This document shows positions 23,960 through 32,460 of a stretch of DNA of 36,422 bases, in pieces; the stretch's first letter is position 1; each line of letters opens with the position of its first letter. The position numbers and the translations under genes were made by a program. The stretch spans positions 1 to 36,422 of the forward strand of contig JAAVDB010000043.1 of assembly GCA_014802015.1 (NCBI GenBank). Direction: 5' to 3'. The notes under the pieces were generated by a model. That model saw nothing but the letters and a program-made list of their open reading frames with translations. It searched no databases and was not told the DNA's origin. Source of the DNA: Bacteroides sp. Lineage in GTDB: Bacteria; Bacteroidota; Bacteroidia; Bacteroidales; Muribaculaceae.

Positions 23960-24481
23960 ATGAATAGCTACATCCGCCACTTTATCCTGACCGTCGTAAT
24001 GGCATTGTGTGCCACGGCAGCAGCATATTCACAAAACAACATCGACCGTGTCATCGAGAAGCTTGAGAGCGACCCTAAGTGCAAGACGACTTTTTATCTT
24101 GAGAGCCGCGATACGAAGACACACAAGGTGCTGTCGCTCGACATGACGATGGAGATCACCGACCAGGCCATTGCCAAACGCATCACCGAAGCGTTTCAGA
24201 AGGACAGGCCAAGCTCGTTCAGCTACAGCAAGCAGTCAGGTCTGGGCCGCAATAAAAACAAGTATAGTTCTACCATCAAGTTCTACAGTGAGAACGACAC
24301 TAAGTATTCGACTTACATACTCACCTATAATGGCAATAACAACTGGGTGCTCGTAGTCAAGAAATCAATGGTCGAGAAAGCCAAGACGAACACTACGGGA
24401 ACACGAAACAGACATAATAAAAAGGTCAGCTCATACGAGCTTCCTCCCTACGATATTGAGTATCAGGTAATAGAAATTTAA
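23960..24481 (+). CDS. Exported DUF5024-like protein of the sigma operon
   Basis: A 173-residue exported protein. Signal peptide MNSYIRHFILTVVMALCATA plus AAYSQ, cleaved near AYS-Q. The mature part begins NNIDRVIEKLESDP and has a strand-rich body (TFYLESRDTKTHKVLSLDM, YSSTIKFYSEND, WVLVVKKSM). It resembles DUF5024 proteins, which I recall as companions of sigma/anti-sigma pairs in Bacteroides; their function is unknown. It lies 59 bases after the anti-sigma-like gene with no terminator between, and a terminator follows about 80 bases after its end. Confidence 0.65.
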   Translation: MNSYIRHFILTVVMALCATAAAYSQNNIDRVIEKLESDPKCKTTFYLESRDTKTHKVLSLDMTMEITDQAIAKRITEAFQKDRPSSFSYSKQSGLGRNKNKYSSTIKFYSENDTKYSTYILTYNGNNNWVLVVKKSMVEKAKTNTTGTRNRHNKKVSSYELPPYDIEYQVIEI

Positions 24482-24560
24482 TATCCAATCATCAAATTTA
24501 ATATCCTATCATCATTAGTTAATCAATCGATAATCATTTAAGGAAAGATGACTTCTTGAG

Positions 24561-24600
24561 CCGCTGCATCGGTGTTTGAACTGAGGCAGCGGTTTTGTTG
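24561..24600 (+). terminator. Terminator of the sigma factor operon
   Basis: Arms CCGCTGC (24561-24567) and GCAGCGG (24586-24592) with an 18-base loop, followed by TTTTGTTG. The remainder of the 365-base gap (24482-24846) is AT-rich; beyond the promoter at 24716-24747 I see no gene in it. Confidence 0.75.
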
Positions 24601-24715
24601 TATATAATATATGGATAAGGTGTGAAGATGATAAGGCCAACCGGACGAAAAAATATGTTTAAAAACATTGTTTATAAAACGCCTTTTTAAACATTCGCAA
24701 TTTTTCGGTTTTTCC

Positions 24716-24747
24716 TTTGTTTTTATCATCAAAAAGGCCTAAATTCG
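24716..24747 (+). promoter_or_regulatory. Promoter of the glycogen cluster
   Basis: TTTG at 24716-24719, a 20-bp spacer, then TAAATTCG at 24740-24747 (one mismatch to TAnnTTTG). The predicted leader is about 95 bases. Confidence 0.55.
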
Positions 24748-24846
24748 TGAATTTAATTGACGTTAACACACTCTCCTTACGCTGAGGACTCTTCTCAAAC
24801 TTAATCATCATTCTATTCGGAATTAATTATAAAACACTATATATCA

Positions 24847-26781
24847 ATGAGCTATCTAAAATTTGATAAGAATCTCATGATTAATCTGGAGCAGTCGCTG
24901 CCTAAAGAGATGCTCCGCACTAATCAGTCGGGAGCCTATCACTGTACGACGATAGTAGACTGCAACACACGCAAGCAGCACGGCCTGCTCGTGGTGCCGA
25001 TACCTGAGCTTGGCAATTCGTGGCACGTCATGCTGTCATCGCTCGATGAGACCGTCTACCAGCACGGAGCACCGTTCAATCTGGGCCTGCACCGTTACAG
25101 CGGTGGCGTGATGAATCCCAACGGACATAAATATATCCGTGAATTTGACTGCGAGAGCGTGCCCCGCACCACCTATCGTGTGGGCGGCGTCATTCTCACC
25201 AAGGAGAAGATCTTTATCTCCAACGAAAACCGCATCCTTATCCGCTACACCCTCGTCGAGGCCCACTCGCCGACCTCTCTGCGTTTCCGCCCCGTGCTCG
25301 CATTCCGTGACGCAAACGAGCTGTGTGTGGCCAATGATGTCATCAACACCGAGATACCTGAGATCAACAACGGCGTGTCGGCCTGTCTGTACAACGGCTA
25401 TCCCCGTCTGTTCATGCAGTTCTCGCACAAACCTACCTGGACATACGATCCTCACTGGTATAACGGATTCGAGTATGTCAAGGATATGGAGCGCGGTGTG
25501 CCCTACACCGAGGATCTCTGGGTGCCCGGCTATTTCGACGTGCCCATCAAGAAGGGCGAGAGCATAATCTTCTCAGCGGGTCTCAGCGAGGTGTCGCCAC
25601 GCTCACTGGCCAAGATGTACGAGAAAGAGATAGCTCAGCGCACATGCCGCACATCATTTTTCAACTGTCTGAAGAACGCTGTCAAGCAGTGTTATCTCCG
25701 CGACGGCGACAATATGTATCTGCTCTCGGGCTATCCCTGGGGCAAGGTCATAGCCCGCAATACATTCATGGCCGTCCCGGGTGCCACCATCGCCATCAAT
25801 CACCGCGAGGACTTCGAGCGCATCACCGACACGGCACTGCGCTCGCTGCACAGGTTCATGGCCACCGGCGAGCTGGACAAAAAGATACTCGGTATCGACC
25901 TGCCTGACATCCCTCTGTGGGCCATCTGGGCCATCCAGCAGTATGCCAAGGCCTATTCACGTGAAGAAGCCGCTGCGAAATATCTCGGCGAGATACGTGA
26001 TATGCTCAATTATATCCTCTCAGGCAAACACCCCTATCTCCATGTCGACTCCGAGACAGGCCTCGTGAGCACAGACGGCACCGGCAAACCGATGTCATGG
26101 ATGAACGCCTCGCTCGGCGGACGTCCCATAGTGCCCCGCACGGGTTATCTCATCGAGTTTAACGCGCTGTGGTATAACGCACTCGTCTTTGCCACCCGCC
26201 TCACCACCGGTGATGAGCAGGCACGCTATCAGGAACTGGCCGACAAGATGGCCGAACCGTTCGTACGTACATTCCTCAACGATTACGGTTATCTTTACGA
26301 TTACGTCAACGGCACATACGCCGACCCGTCGGTGCGTCCCAACATGGCCATCGCCATCGGACTCGACTACTCGCCGCTGGATCGCCGTCAGCGTAAACGC
26401 GTGCTCGACATCGTCACCCGCGAGTTGCTCACGCCCAAGGGTCTGCGCACACTCTCGCCCAAGAGTTTCGGTTATCGTCCCAACTACCTGGGTTCGCCCG
26501 AGGACCGCGAGATGGCTCTGCACAACGGCCCCGCACGTCCGTGGCTCATGGGCTTCTACTCCGACGCTTATCTCAAGGTGTTCGGCATGAGCGGAGTCAA
26601 CTATATCGACCGTATGCTCATCGGTTTCGAGGACGAGATGACACAGGGCTGCATCGGCTCGCTGTCACAGCTCTACGATGCCAATCCCCCCTACGTGGGC
26701 CGCGGAGCCATCAGCCACGTCACCAATGTGGCGGAAGTGCTGCGCACACTTACTACACTGAAAAAATTCGTAATGGACTAA
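24847..26781 (+). CDS. Glycogen debranching enzyme-like protein (GH133), possibly altered active site
   Basis: A 644-residue protein with the two-domain layout of archaeal/bacterial-type debranching enzymes: an N-terminal beta domain (1 to about 270; GAYHCTTIVDCNTRKQHGLL) and an (alpha/alpha)6 amylo-alpha-1,6-glucosidase domain. Family motifs are recognisable but changed: GYPWGKVIARNTFMAVPG (295-312) has Asn305 where I expect the Asp of GRDTF, and SWMNA (417-421) has Asn420 where I expect the Asp of TWMDA. Glu437 in IEFNALWYNAL is kept. If confirmed, hydrolysis may be lost or altered. No signal peptide, so cytosolic. The synthase-like gene starts 17 bases downstream; GH57 follows. Comparison with close relatives is needed to see whether these Asn are normal in this phylum. 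Confidence 0.88.
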   Translation: MSYLKFDKNLMINLEQSLPKEMLRTNQSGAYHCTTIVDCNTRKQHGLLVVPIPELGNSWHVMLSSLDETVYQHGAPFNLGLHRYSGGVMNPNGHKYIREFDCESVPRTTYRVGGVILTKEKIFISNENRILIRYTLVEAHSPTSLRFRPVLAFRDANELCVANDVINTEIPEINNGVSACLYNGYPRLFMQFSHKPTWTYDPHWYNGFEYVKDMERGVPYTEDLWVPGYFDVPIKKGESIIFSAGLSEVSPRSLAKMYEKEIAQRTCRTSFFNCLKNAVKQCYLRDGDNMYLLSGYPWGKVIARNTFMAVPGATIAINHREDFERITDTALRSLHRFMATGELDKKILGIDLPDIPLWAIWAIQQYAKAYSREEAAAKYLGEIRDMLNYILSGKHPYLHVDSETGLVSTDGTGKPMSWMNASLGGRPIVPRTGYLIEFNALWYNALVFATRLTTGDEQARYQELADKMAEPFVRTFLNDYGYLYDYVNGTYADPSVRPNMAIAIGLDYSPLDRRQRKRVLDIVTRELLTPKGLRTLSPKSFGYRPNYLGSPEDREMALHNGPARPWLMGFYSDAYLKVFGMSGVNYIDRMLIGFEDEMTQGCIGSLSQLYDANPPYVGRGAISHVTNVAEVLRTLTTLKKFVMD

Positions 26782-26798
26782 TCCCCCTCTCACACCCA

Positions 26799-28058
26799 AT
26801 GAAAGCTTTAATGTTCGGGTGGGAATTTCCACCTCATATCCTCGGCGGTCTCGGTACCGCCAGCTACGGTCTCACTAAGGGTATGTGGGAGTGTGGCGAC
26901 ATGGACATCACCTTTGTAATACCCAAACCCTACGGCGACGAGGAGCATCACTTCGCTCACATCGTCGGCATGTCACAGGTGCCCGTGTGCTGGCGTGACG
27001 TAACACGCGAGTATGTGGAGGAGCGCATAGGCAATGTCATGAGCCCCGACCTTTACTTCCGTCTGCGTGACCATATCTATGCTGATTTCAACTACATCCG
27101 CACCAATGACCTGGGTTGTATCGAGTTTTCGGGCCGTTATCCCGACAACCTCGTGGAGGAGATCAACAACTACTCCATCTGCGCAGGAGTCGTAGCACGT
27201 ACGCTCGAATTTGACATCATCCACTCGCACGACTGGCTCACCTATCCCGCCGGCATACATGCCAAGCAGGTGTCGGGCAAACCGCTCGTAATCCACGTGC
27301 ACGCCACCGAGTTTGACCGTTCGCGCGGCAAACCCAATCCTGTCGTATTCGGCATCGAGAAGGACGGCATGACCCACGCCGACCACATCATCTGTGTCAG
27401 CAACCTCACACGCGAGACCGTCATACATAACTATGGCATCGATCCCGCCAAGGTGACCACCGTACACAACGCCGTGACCCCGCTCACCCCCGAGCAGCTC
27501 AATGTGCCCGAGCATAAGTCAAAGGACAAGATCGTGACCTTCCTGGGTCGTATCACCATGCAGAAGGGTCCGGAGTATTTCGTCGAGGCAGCAGCCAAGG
27601 TGCTCAAGAACAATCCCAACGTGCGTTTCGTCATGGCAGGCAGCGGCGATATGATGGACAAGATGATACTCCTGGCCGCCGAGCGAGGCATCTCGGACCG
27701 ATTCCACTTCCCGGGATTCCAGAAGGGCAACCAAGTGTATGAGATGCTCAAGGCATCGGACGTGTACATCATGCCGTCAGTGTCAGAGCCGTTCGGCATC
27801 TCGCCCCTCGAAGCCATGCAGATGGGAGTGCCCTCCATCATCTCCAAGCAGAGCGGATGTGCCGAGATCCTCAACAATGTGATCAAGACCGACTATTGGG
27901 ACATCGACGCCATGGCTGACGCCATCAACTCGATCGTCACCTATCCCGCGATGTACAATCAGCTGCGCGAAGATGGTCTGGCCGAAGTAAACCAGATAAC
28001 CTGGGACAAGGCAGGACGCAAAGTCATCGACATATATAATAAGGTGCTCGGCAGATAA
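26799..28058 (+). CDS. GT4-type glycosyltransferase, probable glycogen synthase
   Basis: A 419-residue GT-B glycosyltransferase. Seen: N-terminal MFGWEFPPHILGGLGTASYG (5-24), equivalent to the KxGGLG loop of glycogen synthases; HSHDWLTYPAG; HVHATEFDRSRG; VTFLGRITMQKGPEYFVEAA; MAGSGDM; and the donor-binding E-x7-E motif SEPFGISPLEAMQMG. All expected catalytic features appear intact. Position between a debrancher-like and a GH57 protein points to cytosolic alpha-glucan synthesis. The donor (UDP- or ADP-glucose) cannot be told from sequence. Start at ATG 26799: an open frame reaches upstream but overlaps the debrancher gene. Confidence 0.88.
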   Translation: MKALMFGWEFPPHILGGLGTASYGLTKGMWECGDMDITFVIPKPYGDEEHHFAHIVGMSQVPVCWRDVTREYVEERIGNVMSPDLYFRLRDHIYADFNYIRTNDLGCIEFSGRYPDNLVEEINNYSICAGVVARTLEFDIIHSHDWLTYPAGIHAKQVSGKPLVIHVHATEFDRSRGKPNPVVFGIEKDGMTHADHIICVSNLTRETVIHNYGIDPAKVTTVHNAVTPLTPEQLNVPEHKSKDKIVTFLGRITMQKGPEYFVEAAAKVLKNNPNVRFVMAGSGDMMDKMILLAAERGISDRFHFPGFQKGNQVYEMLKASDVYIMPSVSEPFGISPLEAMQMGVPSIISKQSGCAEILNNVIKTDYWDIDAMADAINSIVTYPAMYNQLREDGLAEVNQITWDKAGRKVIDIYNKVLGR

Positions 28059-28106
28059 CCGCACGCACCGCAACGCGAATCATCAATACAAAAATAAATT
28101 CACCCC

Positions 28107-28129
28107 GTGTCAGACCGCGAGGCTGACAC
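28107..28129. other. Inverted repeat ahead of the GH57 gene
   Basis: GTGTCAG (28107-28113) and CTGACAC (28123-28129), a perfect 7-bp stem with a 9-base loop, in the 87-base gap between the GT4 and GH57 genes. No T-run follows, so it may tune expression or mRNA stability rather than end transcription. Confidence 0.35.
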
Positions 28130-28145
28130 ACAACGAAGATACAAT

Positions 28146-29633
28146 ATGAAAGCAATCTGCTTCTACTTTCAGATTCACCAGCCGTTCCGTCTGAAAAGAT
28201 ACCGTTTCTTTGATATAGGCAACGACCACTACTACTATGATGACTTTGCCAACGACGATATCATTACCCGTATCGCCGAGCGCAGTTACATACCCGCAGC
28301 TCAGAGCCTGCTCAAGATGATCGAGGACTCAAAGGGCGCGTTCAAATGTGCTATCTCGGTCACCGGCACCGCCCTCGAACAATTCGAGATGTATGTGCCC
28401 GAATTTATCGATCTGCTTAAACAGCTTGCCGACACAGGCTGTGTGGAATTTCTTTCAGAGACCAATTCACACTCGCTCGCATCCCTCGTCGATCCTGAGG
28501 AATTTGCCTTACAGGTACACAATCACGATGCCAAAATCATGCGTCTCTTCGGTCAGAAACCCAATGTGTTCCGCAACACCGAGCTGATCTACTGTGACGA
28601 GATGGCACCGCAGATTCTTGAAATGGGCTACAAAGGTGTTATCACCGAGGGTGCCAAGCATATCCTCGGATGGAAATCGCCTAACTATGTATACTCGGCC
28701 GCATCCGCACCCAAACTTAAGATTCTGCTCAAGAACGACAAGTTCTCGGACGACATCTCGGAACGTTTCTCCAACACATCCTGGGACGAGTATCCCCTCA
28801 CCGCCGACAAGTATATCAACTGGATCGCATCCACTCCCGCCGAGGAGCAGATCATCAATCTGTTCATGAACCTTGAGGTGTTCGGAGACTTCCAGCCCCG
28901 CGAGTCAGGCATCTTCCAGTTCCTTGAGGCCCTTCCCCGCTTTGCAGCCGAGAAAGGTATTGAGTTCTGGACACCCACGACTGTTGTAAGCAAACTCAAG
29001 GCTGTAGATACCCTTTCGGTCAACCATCCTATCAGTTGGGCTGACGAGGCACGCGACACATCGGCATGGCTCGGTAACAAGTTGCAGAACGAGGCATTCA
29101 ACAAACTTTACAGCGTAAGCGAGCGTGTACGTCTGTGCGAGGACCGTCGCCTCAAACTCGATTGGGAACGTCTGCAAGGTGCCGACCACTTCTATTACAT
29201 GTCGACCAAGAATATGCGCGACGGTTCGGTGCACTCTCAGTTCTCACCCTACGACACTCCGTTTGATGCGTTCACCAACTACATGAATGTACTGGCCGAC
29301 TTCATCGTGCGTGTCGAGGAGCAGTATCCTATGAGCATCGACAACGAAGAGCTGTCATCACTCCTGACCACTATCCGTAATCAGGAGCGCGAGATCGAAG
29401 CGCTCAACAAGGAGGCTGAATCCATGCGCAAGAATATCGAGCACTTCAACGAAGAGCATCTGCTGCGCGAACAGAGTGCCACGAAGGATGAGCCTGAGAA
29501 AAAGCCTGCCAAGAAAGCAGAGAAAAAGAAGGCTGAAAAGGCTGCGAAACCTAAGGCTAAAAAAGCTGCGAAAGCCGAGAAACCTGCTAAGGAAGTACCC
29601 GCTGAAAAGCCTGCTGGAAAGCCTGCTGAATAA
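28146..29633 (+). CDS. GH57 family protein with Lys/Ala-rich tail, possibly inactive
   Basis: A 495-residue cytosolic protein with a GH57 barrel and an added tail. Seen: FQIHQPFRL (8-16), SETNSHSL (104-111), FRNTELIY (142-149), GVITEGAKHILGW (164-176) with the candidate nucleophile Glu168, and FMNLEVFGDFQ (241-251). Active GH57 enzymes carry Asp in the last motif (as in DYETFGEH); here it is Asn243, and the motif His is Phe. I recall a described group of GH57 amylase-like homologues from Bacteroides and relatives with substituted catalytic residues; this may belong to it. A coiled-coil stretch (about 395-440) precedes a Lys/Ala/Pro-rich tail of about 50 residues resembling histone H1. I start at ATG 28146; the GTG at 28107 lies inside an inverted repeat. 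Confidence 0.88.
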   Translation: MKAICFYFQIHQPFRLKRYRFFDIGNDHYYYDDFANDDIITRIAERSYIPAAQSLLKMIEDSKGAFKCAISVTGTALEQFEMYVPEFIDLLKQLADTGCVEFLSETNSHSLASLVDPEEFALQVHNHDAKIMRLFGQKPNVFRNTELIYCDEMAPQILEMGYKGVITEGAKHILGWKSPNYVYSAASAPKLKILLKNDKFSDDISERFSNTSWDEYPLTADKYINWIASTPAEEQIINLFMNLEVFGDFQPRESGIFQFLEALPRFAAEKGIEFWTPTTVVSKLKAVDTLSVNHPISWADEARDTSAWLGNKLQNEAFNKLYSVSERVRLCEDRRLKLDWERLQGADHFYYMSTKNMRDGSVHSQFSPYDTPFDAFTNYMNVLADFIVRVEEQYPMSIDNEELSSLLTTIRNQEREIEALNKEAESMRKNIEHFNEEHLLREQSATKDEPEKKPAKKAEKKKAEKAAKPKAKKAAKAEKPAKEVPAEKPAGKPAE

Positions 29634-29651
29634 TCCTATCTGAATCTATAT

Positions 29652-29714
29652 AGAATGGAAAACGGTGTCGGAACGGTCAATCAATCCGTCTCACCGTTTT
29701 CCATTCTGTTTTTT
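29652..29714 (+). terminator. Strong terminator after the glycogen cluster
   Basis: A perfect 16-bp stem (29652-29667 with 29692-29707; arm AGAATGGAAAACGGTG) containing a small inner hairpin (ACGG/CCGT), followed by six T at 29709-29714. Confidence 0.9.
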
Positions 29715-29743
29715 AAGAGTTACTTACCAATACATTCCTGCAA

Positions 29744-30439
29744 TTGCGTCCGACATTAGAGTACATACGTGAACGATTTGACCATTTCAACCGTCAGATG
29801 TTCGGTGGCAGATTACCGTCCATACCCATACGCCTGAGTAACGCAGCCAGCTATCTCGGACAGTGCGTGTCGCACGTCACGACGGATACTGACGGTGTGC
29901 GCCGTCATTCGGGATTCGAACTGCGCATCAGCACGCGGCTTGACCTGCCGCAGGCCACAGTCGATGACACGGTGATACACGAGATGATACACTATTTCAT
30001 CAACTACAACGGTCTGCATGACACATCGGCACACGGCCCGATATTCCGCTCGATAATGCAGAGCATCAATGTCACATACGGACGCAACCTGACCATCAGC
30101 CACAAGAGTACGCCCGAAGAACACGCATCGGCCCATCGCGGCGGACGTCCTGCATGGCATGTGATAGCGGTAATATATTTTAATGATACGGATAAGGACG
30201 GCAAGGTCGGCATCAAGGTACTCCCCCGCACGGCCGAACGTATAGCCATGTACTATCACCGTGTTTCCTCGGCCCCGCAAGTGAGGCGTGTCGAGCTGTA
30301 TCTGCACAATGATCCGTTCTTCGACACCTATCCTACATCGGCGGCACTGCGTTACCACAGTATCGTGCTCGCCGACCTTTTGCCCCATCTCTCGACAGCA
30401 CGACCTGTCACCGTCGACGGCGACAAGCTGAGATATTGA
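29744..30439 (+). CDS. SprT-like zinc metallopeptidase-fold protein (TTG start)
   Basis: A 231-residue protein of the SprT-like family. Seen: LEYIRERFDHFNRQMFGGRL (5-24), the beginning typical of the domain; VIHEMIHYFI with the HExxH zinc site; and HDTSAHGPIFRSIMQ, which supplies a further His. The zinc ribbon often found at the SprT C-terminus is absent; the last 90 residues are unrelated to what I know. The start is probably TTG 29744: the frame is closed by a stop at 29714-29716 with no ATG between, and the next ATG (codon 19) would cut into the domain. SprT relatives act on DNA-protein cross-links in eukaryotes; the bacterial role is unclear. Its stop is 6 bases from the convergent gene. 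Confidence 0.82.
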   Translation: MRPTLEYIRERFDHFNRQMFGGRLPSIPIRLSNAASYLGQCVSHVTTDTDGVRRHSGFELRISTRLDLPQATVDDTVIHEMIHYFINYNGLHDTSAHGPIFRSIMQSINVTYGRNLTISHKSTPEEHASAHRGGRPAWHVIAVIYFNDTDKDGKVGIKVLPRTAERIAMYYHRVSSAPQVRRVELYLHNDPFFDTYPTSAALRYHSIVLADLLPHLSTARPVTVDGDKLRY

Positions 30440-30445
30440 CCTGTC

Positions 30446-30970
30446 TCATATCAACCGCCTTACCACTCTGTTGCCGGGACGGTTGGAGAGTGTGAGCGAG
30501 GTGGTGAGCGAGGTGGACGCGTCCGTGAGATCGGATGTGTAGGAGATAAAATAGTGCTCACGCGCCATGAAGTCAAGTATGAACGATGCCGTATCGATCG
30601 GCTCGCTGTCAGGACGACCGGCCACCGAGCGCTCACGTATTTTCAATTCAAAGCCTTTAAGCTCCATCGCAAGGCTTACAGCACCCGAGGCGGTAACACC
30701 TCTGATGCCGTGACGGCGCAGTATCACCGACCCGTCCTCAAGACAGATAAACTCTATCTCAGGCCTGTGTCCATCACCCTGTTCGGCATCACCGTCACTC
30801 TCACGTGTGATCACTCCGGCGGCAAGTATCTCCCTGACAGGTCCGCGGCTGTCGCCGCGCGCACACAATGCGACTGTCATCGCGGCGAGCAACGTAGCGA
30901 TGATGTAAAACTCCACACTCTGGAATATACCTGCAAGTATAATTAGCATCATATATACAAATGTACGCAT
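30446..30970 (-). CDS. Small membrane protein of unknown function
   Basis: A 174-residue protein, not recognised. Residues 2-37 form one long or two short membrane helices (RTFVYMMLIILAGIFQSVEF then YIIATLLAAMTVALC). The soluble rest looks strand-rich: EIEFICLEDGSVILRRHGI, GAVSLAMELKGFELKIRER, ASFILDFMAREHYFISY. The final part is Ser/Thr-rich. It is divergent from the MscS-family channel gene across 61 bases that hold a perfect inverted repeat, so the two could be co-regulated. Start at ATG 30970; the frame continues upstream into the channel gene but without coding character. Confidence 0.65.
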   Translation of the reverse strand: MRTFVYMMLIILAGIFQSVEFYIIATLLAAMTVALCARGDSRGPVREILAAGVITRESDGDAEQGDGHRPEIEFICLEDGSVILRRHGIRGVTASGAVSLAMELKGFELKIRERSVAGRPDSEPIDTASFILDFMAREHYFISYTSDLTDASTSLTTSLTLSNRPGNRVVRRLI

Positions 30971-30997
30971 TTTCCAGAACACTCCTGCCACTTCGGG

Positions 30998-31022
30998 TGT
31001 TAAAATAATACACGTTTTAACA
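30998..31022. repeat. Perfect inverted repeat in a divergent promoter region
   Basis: TGTTAAAA (30998-31005) and TTTTAACA (31015-31022) with 9 bases between. It ends 9 bases before the ATG of the MscS-family gene and 27 bases from the other divergent ATG, a good place for an operator. Confidence 0.5.
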
Positions 31023-31031
31023 TCATCCGTT

Positions 31032-32396
31032 ATGATTCTATCCGAAGTAATCCCCTCGCACAAGGTAGCCCAGTGGCTATTGAGCCATATACACGCATTG
31101 CTCGACTGCATCGGTCTTGAGAAAGATAAAATGACCGAAGAGGTCATATACGTCGCCATCATCGTATGCGCTGCGATATTCATAGGCTCAATAGTGAGTT
31201 ACGGAGTCAGAATGCTCCTCCGCAAGATAATCAAGGTACGTTCGCCTCAGCTCGCCTCAGATCTGGAGTCAAAAAACGTGCTCACCAGATGTTGCCGCAT
31301 CATCCCGCCGCTCGTCATTCTGGCATTGCTCCCGTTCGCGTTCACAGGCACATCTGTCATCAACACCATCGTACTGCGCGGACTGCTCGTCTACACAACA
31401 TTAATCATTTGCATGGCCATCTGTTCGGTCATGTCGTTCGTGTGGCTGAGGTTTGACAAGGAGCGAAATACCAAGAATCTGCCTATCCGCGGTATCCTCG
31501 ATACACTTATCGGTGTCGTATGGGTAATCTCGATAATCATCTGCGTAGCCATCATCGTTGACAAATCGCCCGTAGCGTTGCTCACCGGTCTCGGTGCATT
31601 CGCGGCAGTGCTGATGCTGGTGTTCAAGGACAGCATACTCGGACTCGTGGCCGGACTGCAATTGTCGCAGAATGACATGCTGCACGTGGGTGACTGGATC
31701 GTGGTGCCCTCGACTATAGCCAACGGTATAGTCATCGACGTATCACTCACGGCCGTCAAGGTACAGAACTGGGACAATACGATCGTGACACTCCCACCCT
31801 ACACCCTCGTCTCAGGCTCGTTCCAGAACTGGCGCGGCATGAGTGACAGCGGCGTGCGCCAGATAGCACGCGCGGTCATAATAGATATATATTCCGTCAC
31901 CAAGGCTACACCGGAATTTGTCGACAAAATGGTAGCCCAATTCCCCGAACTGAAGTCATACGTGTCAAAACTCCGTTCGGCCGAACATCCCATATTCGAT
32001 CCCGGACTCGCCACTGTCAACGGCACTATCGACACCAACCTCGGCCTCTATCGCGCATATCTGTGCGAATGGCTGCTCAACCATCCGTCGATCTCATCCG
32101 ACAATCAGATACTCGTCCGTCTGATGGAGCCGAACTCCTACGGTATCCCCCTTCAGATATGGTGCTTCACGTCAACGAATGCATGGACCGCTTACGAGGC
32201 CATTCAGAGCGCACTGTTCGAGCATATCGCAGTGACCGCACCCTTATTCGGACTGAATGTCTACAACTACTCGTCCGGTGCCGATGTGCTGTCAGTCGAA
32301 ACAGTCCAGCCCAAAAAGCTTGAAAATCCCGCAGCCTCCGTACCCGCTCCCGACACAGCAGCCGATACCACCTCGGCCCCCGGTCCCAAGGCTTAA
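31032..32396 (+). CDS. Mechanosensitive channel, MscS family (YbdG-like)
   Basis: A 454-residue MscS-family membrane protein. About five helices are predicted: VIYVAIIVCAAIFIGSIVSY, PPLVILALLPFAF, LLVYTTLIICMAICSVMSFV, TLIGVVWVISIIICVAII and the pore-lining AVLMLVFKDSILGLVAGLQL. The beta domain then starts with HVGDWIVVP, as in MscS, and goes on with VTLPPYTLVSGSFQNW, which resembles the YbdG/MSC1 subgroup. The C-terminal 35 residues are a Pro/Ala-rich tail. Likely inner membrane, releasing solutes upon osmotic downshift. Single gene; ends at a bidirectional terminator. Confidence 0.9.
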   Translation: MILSEVIPSHKVAQWLLSHIHALLDCIGLEKDKMTEEVIYVAIIVCAAIFIGSIVSYGVRMLLRKIIKVRSPQLASDLESKNVLTRCCRIIPPLVILALLPFAFTGTSVINTIVLRGLLVYTTLIICMAICSVMSFVWLRFDKERNTKNLPIRGILDTLIGVVWVISIIICVAIIVDKSPVALLTGLGAFAAVLMLVFKDSILGLVAGLQLSQNDMLHVGDWIVVPSTIANGIVIDVSLTAVKVQNWDNTIVTLPPYTLVSGSFQNWRGMSDSGVRQIARAVIIDIYSVTKATPEFVDKMVAQFPELKSYVSKLRSAEHPIFDPGLATVNGTIDTNLGLYRAYLCEWLLNHPSISSDNQILVRLMEPNSYGIPLQIWCFTSTNAWTAYEAIQSALFEHIAVTAPLFGLNVYNYSSGADVLSVETVQPKKLENPAASVPAPDTAADTTSAPGPKA

Positions 32397-32421
32397 AAAT
32401 AAACAATCTCAATACCAATCC

Positions 32422-32455
32422 GACGGCATCGACCCCTATCCGGGCCGGTGCCGTC
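32422..32455. terminator. Bidirectional terminator between mscS-like and lrgB
   Basis: A 10-bp stem with one wobble (32422-32431 with 32446-32455; arm GACGGCATCG) plus an inner CCC/GGG pairing. Only five bases separate it from the lrgB stop. T-tracts are poor. Confidence 0.6.
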
Positions 32456-32460
32456 AACTG

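Noticed and set aside
24538-24732. Small leftward open frame of 64 codons in the gap before the glycogen cluster
   Set aside because: It reads through the sigma-operon terminator and the glycogen promoter, has low-complexity content and no recognisable start signal.
26541-26798. Extended start of the GT4 gene inside the debrancher gene
   Set aside because: The sequence is an out-of-frame reading of the GH133 gene; the family begins MKALMFGWEFPP at 26799.
29461-29633. Lys/Ala-rich repeats of the GH57 tail as a DNA-level tandem repeat array
   Set aside because: The repeats are degenerate at DNA level and stay in frame; it is low-complexity protein, not a satellite or CRISPR.
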